A DNA stretch of 64,000 bases from Trifolium pratense (lineage: Eukaryota > Streptophyta > Magnoliopsida > Fabales > Fabaceae): contig NC_060059.1 of assembly GCF_020283565.1 (NCBI RefSeq), positions 44,722,572 through 44,786,571 on the forward strand, written 5' to 3'. Both the position numbers and the translations under genes were made by a program. The notes under the pieces were generated by a model that was given only the letters and a program-made list of their open reading frames with translations, ran no database searches and had not been told where the DNA came from. Each line of letters opens with the position of its first letter. Position 1 is the stretch's first letter. Positions 11,689-23,585 of the stretch are shown in pieces.

Positions 11689-14600
11689 CTACTCTTCAAC
11701 GAAGTTAATTAAGTCCAAGCAATGCTTGAACTTAGTTCTAGGTAACGATTTGGTGAACATGTCAGCTGGATTCTCCTCTGATGCAATTTTATGTACCATG
11801 ATCTCTTTTGTTTCAATCATGTCTCTTACAAAGTGCAACCGGATGTCAATGTGCTTTGTCCTTTCATGATACACCTGGTGATTTGCCAAATGAATGGCAC
11901 TCTGACTGTCACAATGTATCTTCACACACCCTTGACTAATCCCCATTTCTCCAATCATACCCTTCAACCATATGGCTTCCTTGACCCCTTCAACAAGAGC
12001 TATGTATTCTGCTTGAGTTGTTGACAAGGCTACAACAGATTGTTGATTGGCCTTCCACGTTACCGCTGTACCGAACAATGTAAACACAAAACCCGATAAG
12101 GATTTTCTAGTGTCTATATTACTTGCATAGTCCGCATCCACATATCCCTCCAAAGCATCTCTTCCTGGATCAGTTCTTGTGTACTTTAGACCACCCTTCA
12201 AAGAACCATTCAAATACCTCAGAACCCACTTCAAAGCTTGCCAATGAACTTGGCCCGGATTTGCCATAAACCGACTTACCACACTTATTGCATATGATAA
12301 ATCAGGCCTACTACAAACCATGCCATACATGATGCTTCCAACCCCACTTGCATAGGGAGTACTCTCCATCTTCTTTCTCTCATCCTCGGATTGAGGACAC
12401 TGTTTTATCGACAACTTTGAATGGTGACCAAGTGGTGTATTCACTACCTTAGAATCTGTCATTCTAAACCGCTCCACCACTTTCTTCAAATAATCATGCT
12501 GAGATAAGAACAACTCACCTTTACTCCGGTCTCTCAAGATATCCATACCAAGTATCCTCTTCGCATTTCCAAGATCCTTCATCTCAAATTCACCATTTAA
12601 TTTCTCCTTGAGCTTTTGAATCTCATGCTTGTCAGAACTTGCCATAAGAATATCATCTACATAAAGAAGAAGGTAGAGAATGACTTTCTCATTCCTCTTC
12701 ATCATGTACACACAACTGTCATAGTTGCTTCTCACAAATCCAGTCTTCAATAAGAAATCATCAAACTGACGATACCACTGCCTCGGACTCTGCTTCAACC
12801 CATACAAAGATTTCTTCAACAGACATATACTTTAGAATTGTCTTCCACAAAACCTTCAGGTTGTTGCATGTAGATAGTTTCTTCTAACTCTCCATGTAAG
12901 AATGCGGTCTTCACATCCATCTGTTCTAACTCAAGATCATACATGTTGACAATAGCCATAAGTACCCTTATAGAACAATGTTTCACCACCGGTGAGAAGA
13001 TTTCATTGTAATCAATCCCCTCTACCTGAGTAAAACCCTTTGCTACAAGTCTCACCTTATACCTTGGTGCTTCGACCCCTGGTATAACTTCTTTCCTTTT
13101 GAACACCCACTTACTACCAACTACCCTTTTATTTTTAGGTAATGGCACAAGCTTCCAAGTCTGGTTTTTCTCCAATGAAAGCATTTCCTCATTCATTGCC
13201 TTCAGCCAGTCTTTACTATATATGCTTTCTGATGCTTCCCTGAAGTTCTTTGGTTCAGAGTCTTGCACTTCTTCAGCTGCATTCAAAGCATAACAAATAA
13301 GGTCAGCATAACCGAGTCTATTAGGTGGTTTAATAACTCTCCTTTCCCTATCTCTTGCAAGCTGATAGTCAGGAACAGTTGTTTCCCTATTCCACCTCAA
13401 ACTGAATTCTCTCCATCCCTGTTTCTGGTCTTTTCTCCAGGTCTTTGCACTTCATCCCCATCCGGGTCTCATCAAAAGTGATATCCCTGCTTATGATAAA
13501 CTTTGATCCTCCAGGCTCCATCTTCCACAGCTTGTAACCTTTCACACCCTCGGGATAACCAATGAAAACACACTTCACAGCTCTAGCATCAAGCTTATCT
13601 TGCCTGACATGTGCAAATGCTAAAGCTCCAAAGACTTTCAAGTTAGAGTAGTCTGCCGGCTTGCCACTCCAAACCTCCATAGGTGTCTTTAGATCAATTC
13701 CTGTTGATGGACATCTGTTGATCAAATATGCAGCAGTGTTAACTGCCTCTCCCCAGAAACTTTTGGGTAATCCAGCTCCCAACAGCATACATCTCACGCG
13801 CTCCAGCAAGGTCCTGTTCATCCTTTCAGCCAGACCATTCTGCTGCGGTGTGTATGCAACGGTTCTATGCCTCTTTATACCTAGTTTCCTGCAAAACTCA
13901 TTAAATTGCTCTGAAACAAACTCCAGGCCATTGTCAGTTCTCAACACTTTCAGTTTAGTTCCTGTTTGATTTTCTATTAAGGTATGCCATTCCTTAAATT
14001 TTTCAAAGGTGTCACTTTTGTTCTTTATTATGTGAACCCATACCCTTCTAGAATAATCATCAATCATAGTAAGAAAATATGAACCTCCCCCATGAGTGGA
14101 AACAGACGCTGGACCCCAAAGGTCCGAGTGAACATACTCAAATGGTCTACTAGAATTATGCACTCCCACCCCAAACTTCACCTTGTGTTGTTTGCCTAAT
14201 GTGCAGTTATCACAAAATTCTAGTTTGTTCAATTTTTCTTGTCCTAGCAAACCTTGTTTAGCTAGTTCAACTAAACCCCTCTCACTGACATGCCCTAACC
14301 TCAAATGTCATAGTTTGGTTATATCTGCAGCCTCTACACTAGTTACTAATGCATTAGAAATAACAGTGGAACCTTCTAAAATATAAAGACCATTAATTTT
14401 AGACCCTTTAGCAATTACTAATGCACCATTTGAAATTCTCATTACCCCACGTTCAATTCTAGTACAATACCCTAGACTATCAAACATGCTTATGGAAATC
14501 AAATTTCTCTTAAGTTCGGGAATATACCTCACATTCTTCAAAAGGAAATCACGGTCATCAAACATTTTGAGACGGATAGTACCCATACCTTGAACCTTGC

Positions 14601-15558
14601 ACGCCTTATTGTTACCGAGACGGACAACTCCACCTTCTTTAAATTCCAAGGTTTCAAAGTACTCATTTCTTGGACAAATGTGATATGAACACCCTGAGTC
14701 CATGACCCAGCTTTTCTCAGGTTCCCAACTTGTAACTGTTAGTGCTCCTGCACTCTCATAACCTTCCTCCTCACTAGCGGCAATTTGAACTGACGAACTA
14801 CCACCACCCCTTCTCTCGGGACAGTCCTTCTTGAAGTGACCTGGTTCATGACAATGGTAACATTTGAACTTGCCACCATCATCACCCTTTGCCCTAGACT
14901 TGGACCTGTGTTTCTTCCCTTTTCCTCTCCCTTTGTTTTCACTTCTCCCCCTTGCAATATTCAAGCCTTCTCCACTATCATCAATTTTCATATCTCTGAG
15001 TTTAGTCAACTCCTTGGTTCTCAAGGCCGATTGGACTTCATCCAAGGTGATAGTGCCTTCTTTGCCATATAGCAATGCATCCTTGAGATTGTCAAGAGAC
15101 TTGGGAAAAGCACACAACAGGTGAAACGCTTTGTCCTCATCTTCCAGATTCACATCAATGTTCGCCAAATCGTCAATAATTTTATTGAACTCCGATAGTT
15201 GTTCCATTACCGACTTATTCTCCACCATACGAAAGAAAAACAACCGTTCTTTCAAACACTGCTTATGTGCCAAAGACTTCGTCATATACAACGCATCAAG
15301 CTTGGTCCACAAAGCCACAGCTGTTTTTTCTTTCGCTACTTCTCTCAACACCTTATCCCCAAGGCACAAAATAATCGCACTCAGTGCTTTATTATTCATC
15401 TCGGTCTTTTCTGCTGGTGTCAAAGTAGCAGGCATGTGTGCCTCTCCTAGAAGCGCCTCATCACACTTCTGTTGAGTTAATATTGCCCTCATCTTCACCT
15501 TCCACAACCCAAAGTCGTTACTCCCGGTGAACTTCTCGATGTCCCACTTAGAACCCAT
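11689..15558 (-). pseudogene. Copia gag-pol polyprotein with one nonsense codon and two frameshifts
   Basis: Four minus-strand blocks cover a normal TNT1-type polyprotein. 15558-14308 holds gag, zinc knuckle CYHCHEPGHFKKDC and the protease motif DSGCSYHICP. 14304-13387 holds the pre-integrase and integrase core. 13400-12816 is the start of RT. 12819-11689 is the rest of RT with YVDDIL and RNase H (DADYAS, TQAEYIAL). The first two blocks share a frame and are split by a TGA where the family normally has Trp before HLRLGH. Near 13390 the frame shifts. Near 12820 a duplicated AT pair shifts it again. All domains are therefore present but no full polyprotein can be made without recoding. Neighbours are only its own LTRs. 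Confidence 0.93.
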
Positions 15559-15582
15559 GATACTTAATTCGTTTGATCCTTT

Positions 15583-15600
15583 GCCCCACGGTGGGCGCCA
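15583..15600 (-). promoter_or_regulatory. Primer-binding site of the Tork-type element
   Basis: Minus-strand TGGCGCCCACCGTGGGGC lies two bases inside the 5' LTR, the standard position. It is not the usual tRNA-Met sequence. I could not name the priming tRNA with certainty. Confidence 0.7.
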
Positions 15601-15602
15601 AT

Positions 15603-16188
15603 TGTTGTGAATTCGATAAAATCACACCAATAATAATCTTGATGTGTGGAGCAAATACGATTAAGCAATCAAAATAAGCGAACGACAATAATAATCACAA
15701 ATAATGATAAACGGCGAGAAAGAAAAGGACACAATAAATTGTTTACCCAGTTCAGTCAATGTGACCTACTCTGGGGGAGAGAGCAGCTCTCCGTTCCACT
15801 ATCAAACTTTGTTCCTTGATAACAATGAGATTCTCAAAAGAGTTACAAGAAAATAGAGTTATCCTATTTCTACCCTTTTCCCAAATCTCTTCCCGTGACC
15901 AAGAGATTTCAATGAAAGTGTTTCCCAAGGTGATAGAATGATTACCCAACCCTAGAGTCTATACAAGATGTTTCTCTTATAACCCTAGTATGTATGTTGG
16001 CCTCAGAAACCCTAAAAACAACTTAAAAATCAGAAAAAACGCATTGCCTATAAATAGGCTCGCGCAGGCTGCGCCTCGCGCAGGAGGCAGTGGCTAAAGC
16101 TCCACCTGCATATCACAGCTGCGCCTCGCGCAGGAAGCAGCAGCTTAACTTGTTTTTTTCTGATCATAATTTCAAGGCAATTACAACA
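15603..16188 (-). repeat. 5' LTR of the Tork-type element (586 bp)
   Basis: It carries 75 bp absent from the other LTR. The extra stretch is built on two copies of a GC-rich unit, GCTGCGCCTCGCGCAGGA, at about 16069 and 16120. Confidence 0.93.
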
Positions 16189-17072
16189 CAACCTATGAAA
16201 TCCCACCTAATGTATAAGATGAAAAGTTTTCATGTTGTTGAATAAATATACAAATAAAAAAATACAATTCATCAATATTATTGTAGATTAATATCATATT
16301 ATTTCCACTATGATGGAGTGTTAAAATGCATGAACCCACTATTATGATGGAGAATTAAAATGCTTAAATGCTTTCATATTTTTGAAGCCAATATAATTGC
16401 TCTAAGTGTACCACCTCTCAGTAAATTCTTATGGTTGTAATTCTTCACCCTTTTCTATTCTTTTCATTACTCGTAAGTTACATATCTCTTACTCTCTCTA
16501 TTCCATTTAAATACCTCATCATAGTGAACCCTTCTCTCCATAAACCTCTTTCACATCCTTATTTATTCATTTCTTTGCCTTCTCTATTCCATTGATTAAC
16601 AATATCTTTAACTCATTCTTCAAAATAACTATGGAAATGATAACATATAATTGACTATGAAAAACAATTGATGTTGAAACATAAGTTTTTATTTATATTA
16701 TAAATCTCATTGGAGGATTCTGAGTTGGATAAACTACTTCATTATCTCTTACCAAAAAACTATTGTATTATCGAATTTGACATTTATATTAATTTGAAAC
16801 TTATTGGACCAAAGATAAACCAACTTAACTCATACTCAAATATCGAATATGATAAAAATCATACAGGGCATAACAGCCATTAGTAAAATTTATATTTATC
16901 TATTTTTTTTACTAACATTAGAAAGTAGTCCTAACAATCGACAAACTCCTTATATTTATAAAGATTGGACAAAATATTATTAGCAAAAACATTAACTTTT
17001 TTGAAAAAAAAGACAATAAAATACACAAAATAATAAAATGAACAAAAAAATTTAAAATGAATAATAACCCAA
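16189..17072. other. Helitron-internal non-coding DNA
   Basis: AT-rich DNA between the Copia element and the microsatellites. The phrase pair TGATGGAGTGTTAAAATGCAT / TGATGGAGAATTAAAATGC (about 16312 and 16347) is a short local duplication. No gene found. Confidence 0.5.

Positions 17073-17123
<51 letters not shown>
17073..17123. repeat. (AAT)n microsatellite
   Basis: About 17 uninterrupted AAT triplets. Confidence 0.95.
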
Positions 17124-17214
17124 TACAATTAGTACCCCACATTAAATGGATGTAAGTGGATGATGTGGCTAAATGAAAGGTTTTCATTGGTTTGTGGATT
17201 AGGGTTTAGATAGG

Positions 17215-17232
17215 CAATTCCACAACTATCTA

Positions 17233-17278
<46 letters not shown>
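17215..17278 (-). mobile_element. Helitron 5' end in reverse orientation
   Basis: Read on the minus strand, 17278 begins TCTATATTATATAT, passes an (AT)n run (17235-17271) and continues CCTAGATAGTT. That is the same head sequence as the plus-strand Helitrons at 10892 and 24221. The matching 3' end to the left was not found. Confidence 0.5.
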
Positions 17279-17299
17279 TTATTTGTGATTTTTTGCATT

Positions 17300-17656
17300 A
17301 GGTTGTATGATATTTATGAAACTCTACAAATAAATTATTTGAGAGATGCAAATGTAATTCATATTGTTAGACACCTTGGAGGTATGCTTTTTTCTCTAAT
17401 ATTCATTTTTGTGCAATTTTCTCTAATATTCAAGTTTTATTATTTTTTTCTTTGTATATTTATTCTCTCAATTGTGTTTTTTTTTTTGTAGTCGATTGCA
17501 TGATATATATGAAACTCTACAAATAAATTGTTTGAGAAACAAATATAATTCATATTGTTGGAAAAATTGGAGGTGAGCTTTTTTTCTCTAATATTCAAGT
17601 TTTTTTTTTTTATGCATTTTTATTCTTTCATTTGTGATTTTTTTTTCAGTGGATTG
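17300..17656 (+). repeat. Tandem ~170-190-bp repeat, interrupted by the solo LTR
   Basis: A unit containing TGATATTTATGAAACTCTAC, AAATAAATT and AATTCATATTGTTAG occurs near 17308 and 17500. A third copy is split, resuming at 21274-21350 after the solo LTR. Copies diverge by point changes and small indels. Confidence 0.75.
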
Positions 17657-20600
17657 TGTCATACCCCAATTTTTGACCTAAGATCCCACCTCATGCATCA
17701 TTAATAAAAAAAATAATAAAATACAAGATATCTTGTTGTGCTTGCCTCTTTGGTAAGACATGGTTTTGAATCAAGAAAGTCAAGAAAGGGTTCCAAAAAT
17801 AAAAGACTAGGGTTTTGAAATTTTTCTAAATTTCATGTTCATGGAGCCAACTTTTCAAGATCATATCTTCTTCCTCAAGTATCAAAAATTTGCAAACAAC
17901 GACTCTTTGGAAAGCTATCATGGCATATTGAAATGTGGTAAAAAGATTTGAAGTCAAAAGGATCTTTACAATGCTTAAAATGGATGACCAAAGTTGATTC
18001 TCCAAATTGTTGAAAATAACACTTCCAATCCAAAGTTGATTCTCCAAATTTCTAAGTTGTTTTTAACCTTATCATGTGCATGACTTTGCAAGCTTATAAC
18101 TTCCAATCCAAGCATCCATTTTGAGCAAACAAGAGCTTAATTTTAAGATTTCATATGATACTATATCATGGGGAAGATTTTAGATTCAGAAGAGTTCCTG
18201 AGTGGCTTATAACAACAAGGAAACATGAGATGTCAAATTGTAAAAACTGTCAAATTTTTTCTAAGTGTCCGACAGCTTTATGTTTGAATTTTGGCGGCCA
18301 GTTTTCTCTATGATCCCAATGTATTCAGGACAAGTGATAAACATCACAGTTGTATAGGCGGATGCCATATTTCCAATGACACCAAGAGCATGAATTTATC
18401 TTTCTTGAGAACCAAGTTTCGAAGGGGAGAAGTGACCATGGTGAAGCTGATTTATGGGTCAAAAAACCATGTCAAGTTCTTGCTCAAACCAAATCCAAAC
18501 CTTGTGATCAGTAATTGCAGGCCTATGTTGTTTCTAAATCTCAACAAAACTGATGTTTTACACAGACTTTTAGTGCATTATCCAAGTGTTTGAAGCATTG
18601 TCCAAATTACATGTCCTTTTTGGAGCACTTTTTGCATAAAGTTCCATTGACATTTTGTAAAGCTTGCTCTTCTCCAACAACTCATGCATTGAGCTTCCCA
18701 TTTGTTTTCTCTGATCACACTCCACCTCAAAGCTCAGAAGCAACTCCCTAAACTCAGAAAAAGCCACCCTATTGTCCATGAATCAAGCCATCTTCACCTT
18801 GGAACCACAAAGCTTTTTCAACCACTTTTGTAACTTTGGAGACAAACCAGCATTGAGATGCAACTAGAGTCAATTCCATCAACTTCTGAAGACACATTGG
18901 AACCTCTATAAAATCCCCTCAAGCCTCAGAACTAAATCATCAACAAACATCCACAAAATTCACTCAAAAACTCCATTACTACACTTTCAAAATCTTAATT
19001 TCGAAACTTGCATTTCTTTCGAGTTTTCTCTACTTTTTTCATTGAATCATCATTCATACATCATATAAAAACTTCTGTATGCATTGATCATCAACTGTAA
19101 CCACTCCATTACCATCTCCCAAATCCCATTTTTTGTCACTTTCAACTTGAATTGGGTAGAACATTTCAGAAGGTTTAAAGGAAAAGTAACTATACCATTA
19201 CACTCCTGGGGACTCAAGGAAGCTAAAGGTATCATTTTCTCATCTCGAAACATCATTTGAAGGGGCATTGGACCTTGCTCCAATAGGTAAATTTTCGTGA
19301 CCTTGAACTCCATCATACATGCATTATCTTTGGATGATTCGTGAATACAAAATGTAGTCCATGATGTGATAAGTGAAAGACCTATACGCATGAGTTCTTA
19401 TTGTGCTTAAATAATATTTAATTTGTATTTGAAGTTTTAGGGTTCTTACTTTAATTTGAAAAATTCGAATGTTTGAGTAAGAATTGATAAACTTTAAGTG
19501 TATATTCATAATCCTCATTAAATTTCGAGAAAAACGGTATATAATCTTTTAACTTTTGATGAAGTTTTGATGTTGTTATTGTTGCTCGCCCGAAGCTCTT
19601 GAAGCTTCCATGGCTTCTTAGCCGTGTTCTTCTTCAGGTTTGAAGGAGGGGAGGTTGAAGACGATGACGTGACAGCACGCCATTGGCTCCCTCCCCATTT
19701 TAAGTCATACCCGTCAGATTTCATTTAAATAATCCAAGGGCTGAGATCTGTTACAGGATTCTTAAATCCTAGCCGCCTGATTTAATCAAAGGGCTTGGAT
19801 CCATGGTGTCTATTGTGCACCTCTGTTTTCATGCCACACTAGATCCTCTCCTGTTTATTTTGTTTGTCTGGACGAAAATCAGCTGGGCCGGGCTTGGTGT
19901 TGCAGATTGATATTTCTTCACCCTCAGAACCCAGTTTACACCCCCAGTGGCGGTTTATTTATTTTCAAGTGCTTATTTGCATAAGTGCTTATTTAAATAA
20001 GTGCTTATTTTTTGAAAATGATTATTTGAGTTATTGATTAATTAGTCAATTAATTAAATACTTGATTAAGTGAGTAACCATTTAAGTTGTTTGATAAAAA
20101 GTGTTTAAATTACTAAGTGCTTAAATGGTTAACCACTTAAATAAGTGACTGTTAGTTAAGTGATTAATTAATCAAAACCTCTCAAGCTTATTTTAATAAA
20201 CTCATGTTTAATGTTTGGATTGCTTACTTGAATTAATACTTTCATCTTAAGTTTATTTTTCAAAAGCACTTCCTTACTTTAAAAAAACACAAAACCCTAA
20301 ACATTCAAAAAACTAATCTTCAAAAGGATTTTTTTTAAACCTTGACTTTCGTCAAGAGATTTTCAACTCTTTCTTTTTCAATAAATGCTTTAACACACTT
20401 AAGCATATTCAAACATTTTCAAAAGACTAAAAAATACAAAAACTCACTCAAACCTTTTTGCCATTTGGCTTTTGACTTTAAAACTTTTCTCAAAGAGTTT
20501 AGACATGAGTCATCTATGGTTGAAAACTCAAAATTCCCATAACATTTAATCAAAAGATATTGATTCTTTTCCACCTAGGAGAGTTAGTGGCATACTTGTT

Positions 20601-21273
20601 GATTTGATATCCAAGTTAGAGCCCTTCCCTATTGTGAAGCAAAGATCTATCGTCATCATGTTTGTGGTGGATTAAAGGAGTTTTAACTTAAGATGACAAC
20701 TTGTCTCTTCTCCTAAAAACAATCAAACAAACCACTTTATTATTTTTACCCCGAACTACGAGGTTTTGATCCTTCGTTGGTACGTAGGCATGAGACTTTC
20801 ACGTCTTTCCAAATCAAAAATTAATAAAAAGATACTTCTCCGTCCCAAAATATAAGCAAAAAGAGGTCAACAAAAGTGAATGTATCTGGACTAAATTCTA
20901 AACCAAATACATCAACTTTCATTGACCATTTTTTACTTATATTTTGAGACGGATGGAGTATTTCTTTTCTCATCTCCCCAATCATTTACAAGCAAACAAT
21001 TTTAGCCAAAAACATATATATTACAAGAGGTTCCTATAGAGTACTATAAATGTTTAGGGTGCTAATACCTTCCCTTTACATAATCAACCCCCGTACCTTG
21101 ATCTCTTATTGCATTGCTTATTGCTTTATTGCTTTTTTAGCTTTGCATGTTTATTTGTGGGTTTTATTCGATCTTTTCCCCTTCCCTTGGATAAATTAAA
21201 GTTCGGTGGTGACTTCTTATTTTGCGAGTCAAAGTCTAATCAATAGCTTTGATCTCCGAAAATCACCGCGACA
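17657..21273 (+). mobile_element. Ogre/Tat-like solo LTR (3.6 kb)
   Basis: It starts TGTCATACCCCAATTTTTGA and ends CACCGCGACA, with a perfect 5-bp target duplication GATTG on both sides (17652-17656, 21274-21278). There is no internal gag-pol, primer site or second LTR, so two LTRs have recombined to one. The exceptional length and start sequence resemble Ty3/Gypsy Ogre elements of vicioid legumes; that lineage call is from memory. A Stowaway MITE lies inside. The orientation is assigned from the start sequence. Confidence 0.82.
20835..20958. mobile_element. Stowaway-type MITE inside the solo LTR
   Basis: The termini CTTCTCCGTCCCAAAATATA and its near reverse complement TATATTTTGAGACGGATGGAG are flanked by TA on both sides, as for Tc1/Mariner MITEs. 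Length 124 bp, non-coding. Confidence 0.85.
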
Positions 21274-21812
21274 GATTGCATGATATTTACTAAACTCTAC
21301 AAATAAATTGTTTGACATGCAGATGCTAATGTAATTCATATTGTTAGTCATTTATGCATATATAGTTTTCTACTATGTTTAGTTTTTACCTGAAAAGAAA
21401 ATCACTATTTGAAAACATGTCTTCTAATACATAGAGTAACACTTCTATAGGTACAACTAAAAACTATTTAAATTTAGGTACACATACATACCTAAATAAA
21501 ATTTAAAGACAAAAAGATTAATTGATATTGCTTGATTTAACAAAATTATTTATAATTTATTTTTTATGTTTGATGTGTGTGCCCCTATATGTAAAAGATT
21601 TGAGATTGTGTCCATAGTAGAATTTCTCCTAATACACAATAGCTAGAACAACAAATTTGAAATAGAGGAAATATTTCGTGGACTAATTATTTTATTATTT
21701 TAGTGGACTAATTAAATTTTTTGGTGGAATAATTAAGTTAAAACACTTGAGCCATTTATATATATATTGTTTCAATTTATGCAAATAATATTTTGACGTT
21801 ATATATTATAAA

Positions 21813-21853
21813 ACAGTGCATAAGATCCGTGCATCGCACGAGTAAGCGTCTAA
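21813..21853 (+). mobile_element. Helitron 3' terminus
   Basis: CGTGC and GCACG arms (21828-21840) form a hairpin. CTAA lies at 21850-21853 with T next. The upstream TTGACGTTATAT matches the Helitron ending at 37630. Confidence 0.7.
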
Positions 21854-22376
21854 TAGACATATTAATACAAAGAGTAAAAATATGCATACAAAGTAACCTC
21901 AACTCCTTGTTGAGGAAGTTACGTCTCCCTATGGTGAAAAGAGTTGTCTTCCCTTGAGAGCTTATTAGACCTCCTTTCTTCTCATCCTTTGCTCCTTACA
22001 AACTTATATTTCTCTAAATTTCCGAATGAATAATTGTGGTGAAGGATAGCTCTATTTATAGTAGATTTGGACTTGGGCTTCACGCACCATTGTGGCACGA
22101 TGTCTCACAGAGATGCATCGTGGCACGATGCCCTCTATCGTGGCACAATGGGATTGATTTCTTTCCAAAATTTCTCAAATTTTCTTCGAATAAATGTCCA
22201 GCCCATCATGCTACAATGACTTCCACCGTGGCACAGTTCTTTTCTTCAATTTTTGCCACTTTTGATGCATTTTCTTCTACTCTTTTTCTTGATAAGTAAC
22301 TTCATAACTTTAGATATTTGCTTGCATTTTGTTTTCAAAAGATACTAAAACTAATAAAAAACTATCCTAAATAATA
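21854..22376. other. LTR-like fragment with repeated palindromic CATCGTGGCACGATG motif
   Basis: Three variants of the 15-bp near-palindrome lie at 22088-22102, 22116-22130 and 22136-22150. On the minus strand a TATA-like CTATAAATAG (22052-22061) precedes leader-like sequence. This looks like part of an unidentified LTR, but no borders or partner were found. Confidence 0.35.
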
Positions 22377-22623
22377 CTCCCTCCAGTCCTTCTTTAAATT
22401 TATTGTGTATTAATTAAACAATTCTATTTTTATCCTTATTAAATTGTATCAAATGTAATGCATTCCAGTGTTATGCATTAATTAGAGTAACATATTCTCT
22501 ATCTATGCACTAAAGATTAGTTTTGAAATAGATTAAAATTTTAGAATTTTTAATAAGAAAGATAATGTTCCTTGATTTGTGTGTTTTTTCTAAATTGTTC
22601 CTTATAAAAAAGACTGAAGGGAG
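22377..22623. mobile_element. Stowaway-type MITE
   Basis: The left end CTCCCTCCAGTCCTTCTTTA pairs with the right end AAAAAAGACTGAAGGGAG, with TA on both sides (22375-22376, 22624-22625). Confidence 0.85.
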
Positions 22624-22706
22624 TAGCTAAAAACATAATATAAATTTATGTCATTAATGACATGGTAGTGTTTAGGTAGACAAATTTAATATCTATGTCA
22701 TTCTAA

Positions 22707-23036
22707 GAGCATCCACAATGAAGATACTCATTTTTGAATACTTAACTGAGTCTCACATGTACACATCACTCATTTATAATTTTTTAATAATAGTACCTAA
22801 TAAATACTTAATCTCTCAAACCCAACATCTCTTAAAAAGTTCTAAACAAGCCCTACCAATAACACACCTCACCAATAACTATACATCATTATAAATGTGA
22901 CCCATGAAAAGAAAATAGGTACTAATGCTTATTGTAGAAATAGTACATATTAGGTACTCAAATGAGTATTGCTCAAATGGTAGTACCTAATAAGTATCAT
23001 GAGTACCTAATATGTATTACACCGTTGGAGATGGTC
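22707..23036. mobile_element. Tourist/Harbinger-type MITE
   Basis: The ends GAGCATCCACAATG and, read inverted, GACCATCTCCAACGG are imperfect terminal repeats. A TAA triplet flanks each side (22704-22706, 23037-23039), typical of PIF/Harbinger. Non-coding. Confidence 0.7.
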
Positions 23037-23058
23037 TAATTTGTTTAATTTGATAGTA

Positions 23059-23334
23059 CTCTCTCCATCCCGTTTTAAATGACTTATTCGACCATTTCAC
23101 ATACTTTAAGAAAAATGCATAAATAAAGGAGAGAGAGTTGCACAATTACTAAACTGCCCTTATATTTTTCATTACTAGTAGTAATGATTAAATTGGTTGA
23201 GTATGTCACACATAAACATGGACCCACATAAAGGGTAAAATTGGAAAAAATGGCTTTAAAAGTTGTATAGATCATTTATTTTGTGACAAATCAAAGTAAA
23301 AAAAAAAGTCATTCATAAAATGGGACGGAAGGAA
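23059..23334. mobile_element. Stowaway-type MITE
   Basis: The left CTCTCTCCATCCCGTTTTAA and right TTCATAAAATGGGACGGAAG are inverted terminal repeats, flanked by TA at 23057-23058 and 23335-23336. Confidence 0.8.
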
Positions 23335-23400
23335 TAATAATTATCATTCATAAAATATTTTAATTATTCTTTCAAAAAATAATAATAATTAAAATAATAT

Positions 23401-23585
23401 GTTACAGGACCATTGGTGTCTGGCTAGAACTTGGATTGATATTTCCTCGGCTGCTCGGGATTTGTTACATGACCATTTTGTTCAATTCATTCATTCTTCT
23501 GGAGGACTGCGAACCCGCGACTCATTCTTTCTTGCAGCTTGTTAGGTTATGTTGCATTTGAGTTATGTGGATGAGCGGAACAAAT
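23401..23585 (+). pseudogene. LINE reverse-transcriptase C-terminal region, first part (split by nested insertions)
   Basis: One frame gives WIDISSAARDLLHDHFVQF, then HSSGGLRTRDSFFLAAC, a stop, and YVDERNK. This matches the zinc-binding/C-terminal tail of plant L1-type LINEs, which commonly end with a WNERN motif. The same frame context resumes at 37847 on the other side of the stack. The 5' part of the LINE is missing. Confidence 0.75.

Larger units (their letters stand above)
11102..16188 (-). mobile_element. Tork/TNT1-type Copia LTR retrotransposon, young but coding-defective
   Basis: LTRs at 11102-11612 and 15603-16188 both begin TGTTGTGAATTCG and end TTACAACA, with a perfect 5-bp target duplication CAACC (11097-11101, 16189-16193). 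The element reads on the minus strand: 5' LTR at right, primer site TGGCGCCCACCG next to it, then gag, protease, integrase, RT and RNase H, then a purine tract AAGGTGGAGAA before the left LTR. Apart from a 75-bp length difference the LTRs differ at two positions in about 511, which suggests a very recent insertion. It lies in Helitron sequence. Confidence 0.95.
10892..21853 (+). mobile_element. Composite Helitron hosting later insertions
   Basis: The likely 5' end (A then TCTATAT, 10892-10898) is followed after an AT run by TAAATCCTAGATAGTTCTTC, which closely matches the start of the Helitron at 24221. The 3' end at 21853 has CGTGC-ATC-GCACG, then CTAA, then T, preceded by TTGACGTTATAT as in the Helitron ending at 37630. 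Between these lie a Copia element (11102-16188) and an Ogre-like solo LTR (17657-21273). Removing them leaves about 2.2 kb. A second, minus-oriented 5' end near 17278 complicates the picture, so treating this as a single element is inference. Confidence 0.5.

Noticed and set aside
14739..15475. Several plus-strand frames opposite the Tork-type gag
   Set aside because: Shadows of the minus-strand gag and protease coding sequence; composition and position explained by it.
17073..17123. CRISPR-like or satellite array
   Set aside because: Plain AAT microsatellite; no spacers, and the window is eukaryotic.
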